Shown here: positions 27,360 through 36,064 of the stretch, piece after piece
How positions within the stretch are numbered: the stretch's first letter is position 1
Layout of the letters: every line of letters starts with the position of its first letter
Source of the DNA: Flectobacillus sp. BAB-3569
GTDB lineage: Bacteria > Bacteroidota > Bacteroidia > Cytophagales > Spirosomataceae
DNA length: 64,000 nucleotides
Direction: 5' to 3'
NCBI RefSeq assembly: GCF_002270355.1
Contig: NZ_NJFZ01000015.1
Coordinates: 186,001-250,000, forward strand
Made by a program: the position numbers and the translations under genes
The notes under the pieces: generated by a model
The model's database searches: none
What the model saw: only the letters and a program-made list of their open reading frames with translations
What the model was told of the DNA's origin: nothing

Positions 27360-28286
27360 ATGAAGGTATATTACGGAATTCAAGAATTTCAAAAACTAGA
27401 AAACGCAGTTGTTACCAGTGGCACTTTTGATGGCGTACATCTGGGACACCAAAAAATATTAAAAAGGCTAGCAGAAGTAGCACAACAAACAGGAGGGGAA
27501 AGTGTAGTTATTACTTTTTACCCGCATCCTCGCACGGTGGTGTCAGCCGATAATCAAGAAGTAAAACTCCTTTCAACTTTGGATGAAAAAATAGAATTGT
27601 TGACCCAAAATGGCGTCCAACATCTATTAGTGATTCCATTTACTAGAGAGTTTTCGGAGCTTACTTCGGAGGAGTTTATCCAAAAAGTTATTATCAACAC
27701 GATTGGCACTAAAACTTTGGTGATTGGCTATGACCATCGCTTTGGGAAAAACCGAGAAGGAGGTTTTGACTATCTAGTACAAAATGCTAGTCGCTATGGT
27801 TTTGGCGTTGAGGAAATTTCACGCCAAGATATCGACCATATTGCGGTAAGCTCATCCAAGATTCGTAAGGCTATCCAAGATGGAGATATGACTCAAGCAC
27901 AACATTTTTTAGGTCGTAATTACGATTTGAATGGCTTGGTGGTAAAAGGCAAACAGATAGGTCGTACCATTGGTTTTCCGACAGCTAATATACAAGTGCG
28001 TGAACAAACTAAACTAGTTCCTCAAGATGGTGTTTATGCGGTTTGGGTGTATTATAATGCTGAGAAATTGAGAGGAATGCTCAATATTGGTAACCGACCA
28101 ACGGTAGATGGCACTTACAAAACGATTGAAGTAAATATCCTAGATTTCAATAAAGAAATTTATGGAGAAAATTTGAGAGTAGAGTTTGTCCAAAAAGTTA
28201 GAGCCGAACAAAAATTCAATGGATTAGATGCATTGAAGGCGCAAATCGCACAAGATAAGTTGACGGTTTCTGATATTCTGAATTAG
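27360..28286 (+). CDS. ribF: Bifunctional riboflavin kinase/FAD synthetase
   Basis: This 308-residue enzyme phosphorylates riboflavin to FMN and adenylates it to FAD. The N-terminal nucleotidyltransferase has SGTFDGVHLGHQKIL (HxGH, about 21-35) and ITFYPHPRTV; SSSKIRKAI closes that domain. The C-terminal kinase has GRTIGFPTANI (about 201-211) and the end-region MLNIGNRPTVDG. Both activities look intact. Confidence 0.96.
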   Translation: MKVYYGIQEFQKLENAVVTSGTFDGVHLGHQKILKRLAEVAQQTGGESVVITFYPHPRTVVSADNQEVKLLSTLDEKIELLTQNGVQHLLVIPFTREFSELTSEEFIQKVIINTIGTKTLVIGYDHRFGKNREGGFDYLVQNASRYGFGVEEISRQDIDHIAVSSSKIRKAIQDGDMTQAQHFLGRNYDLNGLVVKGKQIGRTIGFPTANIQVREQTKLVPQDGVYAVWVYYNAEKLRGMLNIGNRPTVDGTYKTIEVNILDFNKEIYGENLRVEFVQKVRAEQKFNGLDALKAQIAQDKLTVSDILN

Positions 28287-28299
28287 AGAGTTATTCTTT

Positions 28300-28333
28300 C
28301 AAATAGCTGATGACGAGAGTGGTCAGCTATTTG
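28300..28333. terminator. Perfect hairpin after ribF
   Basis: Arms CAAATAGCTGA and TCAGCTATTTG (11 bp, perfect) flank a 12-nt loop 13 nt after the ribF stop. There is no long T-run, so termination is likely but not certain. Confidence 0.6.
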
Positions 28334-28478
28334 AATATAACTTAGTAGACGTTACTAGTTCATCGTAAAGTTACTATTTGAAAGACAACAGAATATTATC
28401 GCCAATAAGACAACAGATATACCTTTAGTTTAATCTTTGTTAGAAGGCTTAAACAATCCTTAGATCAAAATTTGAGCA

Positions 28479-28961
28479 ATGACAGATATTTTATTAATCG
28501 ATGCGGTATTGCCTGTTCAAAAATTTGAAGGAAAAGGAGGCTGGACATACGTGGCTTTACCTACCGTTGCTCAAAACCCACGAAATCCATTTGGTTGGTT
28601 ACAAGTAAAAGGTTCTATAGATTCTTATCAATTATCACGCTACAAATTGATGCCTATGGGCAATGGGCATTTGTTTTTACCTCTCAAAGCTGAGCTTCGT
28701 AAACAGATTAAAAAGCAGGTCGGAGATTCAGTGCATGTTCAACTTTTTTTGGACGAAAGTCCATTTTCTATCCCGTTCGAATTTACTGAATGTTTAGCGC
28801 TGGATTCCTTTGCAGAAAAAGTTTTTTATAATCTAAACGAGAGTCAACAAGAAACGTTTATTAAATGGATTTTTTCGGCTAAAAATGAAGATATTCGGGT
28901 GGAAAGAATGGCTCAAACACTCAAAGATTTAACAAATGGATTAGGCAAACCATCTCGATAA
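28479..28961 (+). CDS. DUF1905/YdeI-like protein
   Basis: This 160-residue soluble protein has an N-terminal DUF1905-type beta-barrel-like part: F-E-G-K-G-G-W-T-Y-V-A-L-P, then VKGSIDSYQLSRYKLMPMG and HLFLPLKAELRKQIKKQVGDSV. A C-terminal YdeI-type helical part follows (FAEKVFYNLNESQQETFIKWI, then a pattern of paired basic and acidic residues). The family is widespread but without a proven biochemical role. The gene stands alone. Confidence 0.8.
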   Translation: MTDILLIDAVLPVQKFEGKGGWTYVALPTVAQNPRNPFGWLQVKGSIDSYQLSRYKLMPMGNGHLFLPLKAELRKQIKKQVGDSVHVQLFLDESPFSIPFEFTECLALDSFAEKVFYNLNESQQETFIKWIFSAKNEDIRVERMAQTLKDLTNGLGKPSR

Positions 28962-29226
28962 TTCGATGATTTTTCTTTTCTATTTTTCTATGCTATCTAC
29001 ACTTTTGTTCCTCAAATAATTTCAACCAACCAATATTTATTGTACTATTCTAAGAATGTTCGGTATAAACAGGATGGGGCATGATGGTTCGTCCTGAGAC
29101 AATAGGTTATTTTACAATAAATAATTTGTAAAGTGCAAAGTATAAACAGTGGATTTAAAGCGTTTTTTTCTTTGCAAAACTTACTTTACAAACCTATGTT
29201 AACCGAAAATCAAAGACCTTACCGAA

Positions 29227-30579
29227 ATGGAAAGTCAGGAAAACAATCTTAATCGAAGAGCATTTTTACAACAAACATCACTGGCATCAGCGGGCTTGTT
29301 TATGGCAAACTTGTCTGAAACACTTGGCAATGATACTACCAAACGCAAAGTAGCCATGGTGGGTACTGGTCATCGTGGAACAGGTATGTGGGGAACGCCA
29401 GTGGTAAAAGAATTTAGCGATGTAATTGAGTTTGTTGGTTTGTGTGACATCAATCCAGGACGTGCCGAGACAGCAAAGCAACTCTTGGGTGTAAATTGTA
29501 ATGTTTACACAGATTTCGAGAAAATGATGAAGGAAACCAAGCCCGATTTATTGATTGTAACCACAGTCGATGCTACGCACGATAAGTTTATTATTCGTGG
29601 GATGGAATTGGGTGCTGACATCATTACCGAAAAGCCAATGACTACTGATGAAGGAAAATGTCAGGCTATTTTGGATGCCGAAAAGCGTACTGGCAAAAAG
29701 GTGACGGTTACTTTTAATTATCGCTATTCGCCTCACCGTCAGAAGATTTATGAACTTTTACGAGAAGGAGCTATCGGAAAAGTAACTTCTGTAGATTTTC
29801 ACTGGTATTTGGATACTCGTCATGGTGCCGACTATTTCAGACGCTGGCACCGACTTCGAGAAAATTCTGGTTCGTTATGGGTTCACAAAGCAAGTCATCA
29901 TTTTGATTTGTTGAACTGGTGGCTAGAATCAGAACCAGAATCCGTATATGCACAAGCGTCGCTAGAGCACTACGGAAAAAATGGTGAAAAACGAGGTAAC
30001 AATTGTCGTTCGTGTGATTACAAGTCTTCTTGTGATTTTTATTGGGATATTACAAAAGATACCCGTTTGACAAAGCTTTATGTAGAAAACGAAAAGCATG
30101 ATGGCTACTTGAGAGACGGTTGTGTGTTTAAAGAAGATATAAATATTTTCGATAAAATGGCCGCCACCATTCATTATGCCAACGGTGTGAATGTTGCCTA
30201 TTCGTTAACCACATATTCGCCTTATGAAGGATATAGAATAGCGTTTAACGGAACAAAAGGTCGCTTGGAGGCATGGATTAAGGAGTCGGGAAAAATGACC
30301 ATTGAGAACTATGATGAACTGATGCTTTCTCGCAATTTTGGCGACATCGAATACATCAAAATTCAACAAGCTGAAGGACATGGCGGAGGAGACGCACGCT
30401 TGAGAGATAAGATTTTCCGTAATCCTAATGCCAAAGACACATACCGTCAGGCAGCCGGAAGCCGTGATGGAGCAATGGCTATCTTAGTTGGGATAGCAGC
30501 AAGAAAAAGCTCAGACACAGGACAACCTGTAAAGATAGCCTCATTGACCGACCTAAAACCATTGGCAGTAAAATCGTAA
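29227..30579 (+). CDS. Twin-arginine Gfo/Idh/MocA-family oxidoreductase
   Basis: This 450-residue NAD(P)-dependent sugar oxidoreductase has a Tat-type signal (NRRAFLQQTSLASAGLF). The dinucleotide motif is VGTGHRGTGM (about 45-54) and the family lysine is in EKPMTTDE (about 137-144). A cysteine-rich insertion, NNCRSCDYKSSCDF, lies in the C-terminal substrate domain; a metal or structural role is possible but inferred. Exported Gfo/Idh/MocA proteins in Bacteroidota often act on sugars or glycosides released by outer-membrane systems, and the SusC/SusD pair downstream is consistent with that. Confidence 0.88.
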   Translation: MESQENNLNRRAFLQQTSLASAGLFMANLSETLGNDTTKRKVAMVGTGHRGTGMWGTPVVKEFSDVIEFVGLCDINPGRAETAKQLLGVNCNVYTDFEKMMKETKPDLLIVTTVDATHDKFIIRGMELGADIITEKPMTTDEGKCQAILDAEKRTGKKVTVTFNYRYSPHRQKIYELLREGAIGKVTSVDFHWYLDTRHGADYFRRWHRLRENSGSLWVHKASHHFDLLNWWLESEPESVYAQASLEHYGKNGEKRGNNCRSCDYKSSCDFYWDITKDTRLTKLYVENEKHDGYLRDGCVFKEDINIFDKMAATIHYANGVNVAYSLTTYSPYEGYRIAFNGTKGRLEAWIKESGKMTIENYDELMLSRNFGDIEYIKIQQAEGHGGGDARLRDKIFRNPNAKDTYRQAAGSRDGAMAILVGIAARKSSDTGQPVKIASLTDLKPLAVKS

Positions 30580-31038
30580 TAAAATGCTTGAGGCTGTAAG
30601 CCGTAGGCATTAGGCAAAAAAGATTCAATTGTTTCGTGAGAAATACTTTTCAACTTTTAGCCTACAGCATAAAGCCTAGAGCTTAATGCGTGTAAAATTA
30701 AATTTAATTTTTGAGCTTACGGCTTTCAGCTTTGAGCATTCGGCAAAAATATATCTAGTGTTACTAAAAACGATTTGACACTCTTTGCCTTGTGCCTGTT
30801 GCCTTGTCCCTAAAATAAAAAATTTAAGATACCAGACTTCTAAATATTTAATTCTAAGACACTATTTGCGCTAATGAAAAGCTTTCCAGGACCTTTATGA
30901 AAAATAAAGGGGCTAGGCTTTTCATTGCCTTTTTGTACCTAGTGTCCTTCAAATTATTTATAAAAAGACAGTACATAAATCGTAAAACAGAGGCTCGAAC
31001 CCTTCATTATCTTTTAATCCAAATTAAAAACAGACTAT
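30580..31038. repeat. Two tandem family-A repeat units and a long hairpin before susC
   Basis: No gene is seen in these 459 bases. A first unit (about 30586-30686) has arms rich in TAGGC/GCCTA around a centre unlike the others. A second (about 30698-30815) is nearly the same as 1501-1616. At 30873-30926 an interrupted stem follows: AATGAAAAGC with GCTTTTCATT outside, and CCTTTAT with ATAAAGG inside, then CCTTTTT. It may terminate the oxidoreductase transcript or form part of the susC leader. Confidence 0.65.
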
Positions 31039-34000
31039 ATGAGATCAATTAGACAATTTGTATGGATCGTTTTGTGCTTGCTTTCTTATGTTGGCTTGGC
31101 TCAAGAACGAGTGGTAACTGGGAAAATTACCGACGCCGTAAGCAACCAAGGAGTTCCTGGTGTGAGTGTGTTGGTAAAAGGAAGCCAGCGTGGTGTTACT
31201 TCTGATGTAAATGGTGGTTATTCTATTTCGGTGGGAAAAGGTGCAGTGATTATTTTTACTTCGGTAGGTTATGAAAAACTAGAAGTAGCAATTGATGGTC
31301 AAACAAAACAAGATGTAAGTTTAAAACCAGATATTAAATCATTAGACGAGGTTGTGGTAGTTGGTTATGGTACTCAGAAAAAAGCGAATGTAACGGGAGC
31401 AATGGCCAATTTCAATGCCAAAGATTTGGATCAACGTCCGATTGCTCGTGTTGACCAAGCTTTGGTTGGACAATTAGCTGGGGTACAAGTAAAACAAACT
31501 TCAGGCACACCCGGTAAAGGTTTTAGTGTGCAAGTACGTGGCTCAGGTTCAATTTCGGCTAGTAATGAGCCTTTATATGTGATTGATGGTTTCCCTTTAG
31601 AAACTTCTGGACAAAATGCCTCTGGTGGTTTCAGTACAGGTAACCCATTAGACAATATCAACCCTAACGATATTGAAAACATTCAGGTATTAAAAGATGC
31701 TTCTTCTGCCGCGATTTATGGTTCAAGAGCTGCCAATGGTGTTGTTTTGATTACTACGAAAAAAGGTCAAGAAGGAAAAGCAAAAATTACTTTTAATGCT
31801 TATTCGGGTATTACAAAAGCCGTAAGAATGTTGGATATGTTAAGTGCTGACGAGTGGGTTGACCGTGCCACAGAAATGATTAATGCTCAGTGGGTTGCTT
31901 CTGGTGTAGGTCGTACAGCTTCGCAAACTACCGCTCAAAGAAGAGCTATCCTTGGGGTGGCTTCTACAGCAGTAAACTCAAACTTGATGTTGGATGATCG
32001 TTGGGCGCAAGAGGGGCATCCTGGCTTGAATTATATCAACTGGCAGAAAGAGGCTTTCAGAACAGGTAAGGTAAATAACTATCAGTTGTCTGCAAGTGGA
32101 GGAAATAACTATGTGAAGTACTATGTATCAGGTAACATGACTCATCAGGACGGTACTGTTTTGAATACCTATTACCGTAACTATTCAGCTCGTGCAAACG
32201 TAGAAGTAAAAGCAAACGAAAGATTGAAGTTTGGTGTAAACTTGGCGCCATCATATTCCGAAGCAAATGACCCAGGTGTTGAAGGAAAAGATGCTATTTT
32301 GCATATTGTAGCGGGTATGACACCAGTACAAGAAAACGGTTTGGATGCAAACACAGGTCAATATGCTCAATATCCGTGGAGTGTGAGCCGTAATAGCCCT
32401 ATTCGTCAATTGCAAAATAACATTGGTCTTACGAAGAATTTTAGAACGATTTTCTCAACTTTTGTAGATTATCAATTGGCAAAAGGATTGACATTTAGAA
32501 GCTCTATCAACTTTGATAATACTGATTTATCGACTAAAAGATACAGTCCAGACTGGGTAAACGGTAGTTTGTCTGCACGTACTACAACACCAGGCTTATC
32601 TACTTCAGGTAGTTTCTCTACTTTGAAAAAACAGACTTTGGTTAATGAAAATACTTTGTCTTACTCTACAACTATCAACCAAGACCATGATATCTCGGCT
32701 GTTGCAGGTTATGCCTATAACTTGACAAAAATCGGAACATCAACGATGTCATCAAACGGTGGTTATAACAGTAGTACCATTACAAGTTTGAATGCGGCAG
32801 TAAGTGTAACAGGTAATACCAACGAAACACAAAACGTATTGTTGTCTTATTTCGGTCGTGTGCAATATGGTTATAAAGGCAAATACTTATTATCAGCTAG
32901 TGTACGTCGTGATGGTTCTTCTCGTTTTGGCGATAACAACAAATGGGGTTTATTCCCATCAGCTTCTATCGGTTGGAGATTGAGTGAAGAAGATTTTATG
33001 AAGAGTGTTTCTTCTGTGAGTGACTTAAAATTGCGTGCAAGCTGGGGTAAAGCTGGTAACTATAACATTGGTGACTACAGCAGTATTTCTACATTGGGCT
33101 TCTATAACTACGATTTTGGCGGTACACAAGCAGGTGGTCAAGCTCCGAACCGTATTTCTAACCCAGATTTAACATGGGAAAAATCACAAACGATTGATGT
33201 TGGTTTAGATGTTGGTCTCTTGAAAAACCGTTTCACAGCATCATTTGACTATTATACAAAACGTAATACTGATTTGTTATTGAACGTACCTGTTCCGCAA
33301 GCTACAGGTTTTGCTACCTCATTGACAAATATCGGTGAAGTGCTGAATAAAGGTTGGGAACTGGAAGTAACTTCTCGCAATATCAACAACTCATCTTTCC
33401 AGTGGACTACATCGGTTAACTTGAGTCATAACGAAAACCAAGTGGTTCACTTAGGGGCAGGTGACGCAACGATTTATATCCCATCGTCATTTGATATTCC
33501 TCACAGTGTATTGCAAGTTGGCGAGCCAATGTATGCTTATCACTTAGTAAAACAAATGGGTATTTTGACACAAGCCGATATTGATAACAAAGTTGCTTTG
33601 TTTGGTACACAAACTGTTGGGGATCCAAAATATTTTGATGCGAATGGTGATGGTAAAATCGATGCTAATGACCGTGTGTATGCAGGCAAACCAAACCCAG
33701 ATTTGGTATATGGTATGACAAACACCTTCAAATACAAAGGTTTTGATTTGACAGTATTAGTTCAAGGTCAATCAGGTGGATATGTATATTCATTGTTCGG
33801 TCGTGCGGTTGACAGAACTGGTCAAGGTTATACCGACAACGCTTTGGGTATTTACAGAGACCGTTGGCGTTCAGTAGATAACCCAGGTGCTGGTTTGAGG
33901 GGTAAAGCTTATTCTACATTTGGACGTATCAAAAATACTGACTGGTTGTGGTCATCAGATTACTGGAGAGTTCGTAACATCACTTTAGGATATGATTTGG

Positions 34001-34209
34001 GTCAAGTAATAAGCAAAAAATATGTAAAAGGTGCTCGTATTTATTTCACTGCCGAAAACTGGTTTGGTGCTGACAAGTACAAAGGTGGTTGGAACCCAGA
34101 TGCAGTAAATACCAACTTAAGTGGTGACAGCTCATTCCCACAAGGTGGTGATTACGGCGGTTTACCATTGTCTCGTTCTTTGATTTTAGGTCTTAACTTG
34201 ACATTCTAA
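31039..34209 (+). CDS. SusC/RagA-family TonB-linked outer-membrane transporter
   Basis: The protein has 1056 residues. A signal peptide (ending YVGLAQ) leads to a carboxypeptidase-regulatory-like domain (about 25-100) and the SusC signature DEVVVVGYGTQKKANVTGA (about 103-121). The plug domain has VRGSGSISASNEPLYVIDGFP and ends with IYGSRAANGVVLITTKKG. A 22-strand-type barrel ends in LILGLNLTF. It imports large substrates, usually oligosaccharides or peptides, with its SusD partner encoded 94 nt downstream. No glycosidase or sensor gene is directly attached, so the substrate is unknown. Confidence 0.96.
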   Translation: MRSIRQFVWIVLCLLSYVGLAQERVVTGKITDAVSNQGVPGVSVLVKGSQRGVTSDVNGGYSISVGKGAVIIFTSVGYEKLEVAIDGQTKQDVSLKPDIKSLDEVVVVGYGTQKKANVTGAMANFNAKDLDQRPIARVDQALVGQLAGVQVKQTSGTPGKGFSVQVRGSGSISASNEPLYVIDGFPLETSGQNASGGFSTGNPLDNINPNDIENIQVLKDASSAAIYGSRAANGVVLITTKKGQEGKAKITFNAYSGITKAVRMLDMLSADEWVDRATEMINAQWVASGVGRTASQTTAQRRAILGVASTAVNSNLMLDDRWAQEGHPGLNYINWQKEAFRTGKVNNYQLSASGGNNYVKYYVSGNMTHQDGTVLNTYYRNYSARANVEVKANERLKFGVNLAPSYSEANDPGVEGKDAILHIVAGMTPVQENGLDANTGQYAQYPWSVSRNSPIRQLQNNIGLTKNFRTIFSTFVDYQLAKGLTFRSSINFDNTDLSTKRYSPDWVNGSLSARTTTPGLSTSGSFSTLKKQTLVNENTLSYSTTINQDHDISAVAGYAYNLTKIGTSTMSSNGGYNSSTITSLNAAVSVTGNTNETQNVLLSYFGRVQYGYKGKYLLSASVRRDGSSRFGDNNKWGLFPSASIGWRLSEEDFMKSVSSVSDLKLRASWGKAGNYNIGDYSSISTLGFYNYDFGGTQAGGQAPNRISNPDLTWEKSQTIDVGLDVGLLKNRFTASFDYYTKRNTDLLLNVPVPQATGFATSLTNIGEVLNKGWELEVTSRNINNSSFQWTTSVNLSHNENQVVHLGAGDATIYIPSSFDIPHSVLQVGEPMYAYHLVKQMGILTQADIDNKVALFGTQTVGDPKYFDANGDGKIDANDRVYAGKPNPDLVYGMTNTFKYKGFDLTVLVQGQSGGYVYSLFGRAVDRTGQGYTDNALGIYRDRWRSVDNPGAGLRGKAYSTFGRIKNTDWLWSSDYWRVRNITLGYDLGQVISKKYVKGARIYFTAENWFGADKYKGGWNPDAVNTNLSGDSSFPQGGDYGGLPLSRSLILGLNLTF

Positions 34210-34303
34210 TGAGGCATTGAGGGCTGGGTGTTTGTTGAAAAGTACCCAACCTCCATGAAGAAACCCAAAGATCATATCCTTTACAGATAATTTTATTGAC
34301 AAC

Positions 34304-35797
34304 ATGAAAAAAGTATTTTTATATATAGCATTGGCTGCTTTAGGTTTGACAAGTTGTACTGACGAACTTGACCAAACACCTATTTCTAGTGCCACAACTT
34401 TGACATTCTATCAAACCAACAACGACTTCTTGCAGGGTATCAATGCGGTTTATGCTTCATTGTCGGCTTATCCTGAACGTCAGTTGAATTTATCAGAAAC
34501 TCGCTCAGATAACTTGTATGCGGTATCTGATGGTGGTGTGCGTGACTGGGAAGGTATCAACTCTTTCCATCAAACGATTTCTTCGAACCCGTACATTGCT
34601 GAGGCTTGGAGTGCCAACTACAGTGGTATTTTTAAGGCGAATAACTTCTTAGACCAGTTGACAAAAAATGGTTCTGTGATTACAGACCCTGCTTTGAAAA
34701 CTCGTTTTGAAGCTGAAGCTCGTTATTTACGTGCTATGTTCTATTTTGACTTGGTGCGTTGGTTTGGTAAAGTACCTGTGATTGATAAGGTTGTGTCACA
34801 AAACGAAGCACTATCAATCGGTCGTTCTTCGGTAGCTGATGTTTACAAATTGATCATTTCTGATTTGCAGTTTGCTGCAACCAATTTACCAGTAAGTTAT
34901 ACGACGACCAATGTTGGTCGTGCTACAAATAATGCTGCAAAAAGCTTATTGGCTTTGGTTTATATGACTCGTTCGGGGGCTACTTATGGTATCGAAGGAC
35001 CAGGTATCAACTCAAATGAATGGTCGCAAGCATTAACCTTGTTGAATGATGTGATTAGCTCAGGAAAATATTCACTTCAAAGTACTTATGCGGGCGTTTT
35101 CTCTTACACGAATGAAAACAATAGCGAAGTGGTTTTTGATGTGCAATATATCAGTGGTGGCTTGGGCTTAGGAGCAAGTTTTCCTTGGATGTTGGCTCCA
35201 GATACTTATTTTACAGCCAATGGCTTGGGTGCTCAAGGTGGTTTGACTATCCGCCCAGTTTCTTCAGATTTAGTAAGTACCTATGAAGCAGCTGATGTTC
35301 GCAGAACATTCTCAATTTTGACTGGATATACTTCAAATGGTGTACAGGAAACACGTCCATTTTTCAAGAAATATCTTGATTTGTCAAAATATGGTAAAAG
35401 CCGTACTGACTGGCCTATCAACTTTATCGTGTCTCGTTATGCAGATATCTTATTGTTAAAAGCAGAGTGTCTATTGCGTACCAATAACGGTGTTGCCACT
35501 GACGAAGCTATTGCCTTAGTGAACCAAGTTCGTAAACGTGCTGGCTTGGCAAACGTTACTACATTGACCCTAGACGGACTTTTGGCAGAGCGCCGCAAAG
35601 AGTTTGCCGCTGAAGGTTCGAGATGGCATGACTTAGTACGTTTTGGCGTAGTTGATAAAGTGATGGCTGCATGGATTCCTAAAGAAGATGTGTTGAAGCA
35701 AATGAAATCATTTACTACTAACTACATCATCTACCCAATTCCTCAAACAGAAATTGATGTAAAAACTGGTCTATATACACAAAACGCGGGATACTAG
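34304..35797 (+). CDS. SusD/RagB-family substrate-binding lipoprotein
   Basis: This 497-residue lipoprotein (lipobox ALGLTSCTDELDQTP, Cys about 18) is of the SusD fold. Helical TPR-like stretches such as EARYLRAMFYFDLVRWFGKVPV (shown in part: FDLVRWFGKVP) and the C-terminal RRKEFAAEGSRWHDLVRFG are diagnostic. It caps the SusC pore and captures substrate at the cell surface. It ends before a strong terminator at 35928, which isolates the pair from the following lanB. Confidence 0.95.
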   Translation: MKKVFLYIALAALGLTSCTDELDQTPISSATTLTFYQTNNDFLQGINAVYASLSAYPERQLNLSETRSDNLYAVSDGGVRDWEGINSFHQTISSNPYIAEAWSANYSGIFKANNFLDQLTKNGSVITDPALKTRFEAEARYLRAMFYFDLVRWFGKVPVIDKVVSQNEALSIGRSSVADVYKLIISDLQFAATNLPVSYTTTNVGRATNNAAKSLLALVYMTRSGATYGIEGPGINSNEWSQALTLLNDVISSGKYSLQSTYAGVFSYTNENNSEVVFDVQYISGGLGLGASFPWMLAPDTYFTANGLGAQGGLTIRPVSSDLVSTYEAADVRRTFSILTGYTSNGVQETRPFFKKYLDLSKYGKSRTDWPINFIVSRYADILLLKAECLLRTNNGVATDEAIALVNQVRKRAGLANVTTLTLDGLLAERRKEFAAEGSRWHDLVRFGVVDKVMAAWIPKEDVLKQMKSFTTNYIIYPIPQTEIDVKTGLYTQNAGY

Positions 35798-35927
35798 ATT
35801 GTCAAGAAGTTGTGAATGAGAAGTTGTACTTTGATTTCCAAGTTTAATAAACTTATCTAGTCTGGGGCTTGAAATTAGTTTTGATGATTTTTAAGACTAA
35901 TACTTCATATACCTCCGCTATCTTCAC

Positions 35928-35962
35928 AACGGCTTGAGTCATTACAACTCAAGCCGTTTTTT
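35928..35962 (+). terminator. Intrinsic terminator after susD
   Basis: A perfect 12-bp stem (AACGGCTTGAGT with ACTCAAGCCGTT) with a 7-nt loop is followed by Ts. It lies 130 nt after susD and 102 nt before lanB. Confidence 0.92.
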
Positions 35963-36064
35963 GTAGGTAAGAAATTACAGTTCTCGAAATAAATTCCTTC
36001 TAAATCTTTATTTTTCGTCGATTAACTATAAATTGCGTCAAAAGTAAAACTGAGCATTTGACAC

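Noticed and set aside
35798-36064. A lanthipeptide precursor gene beside lanB
   Set aside because: I read this gap and 39155-39368 for short frames with a charged leader and Ser/Thr/Cys-rich core and saw none.
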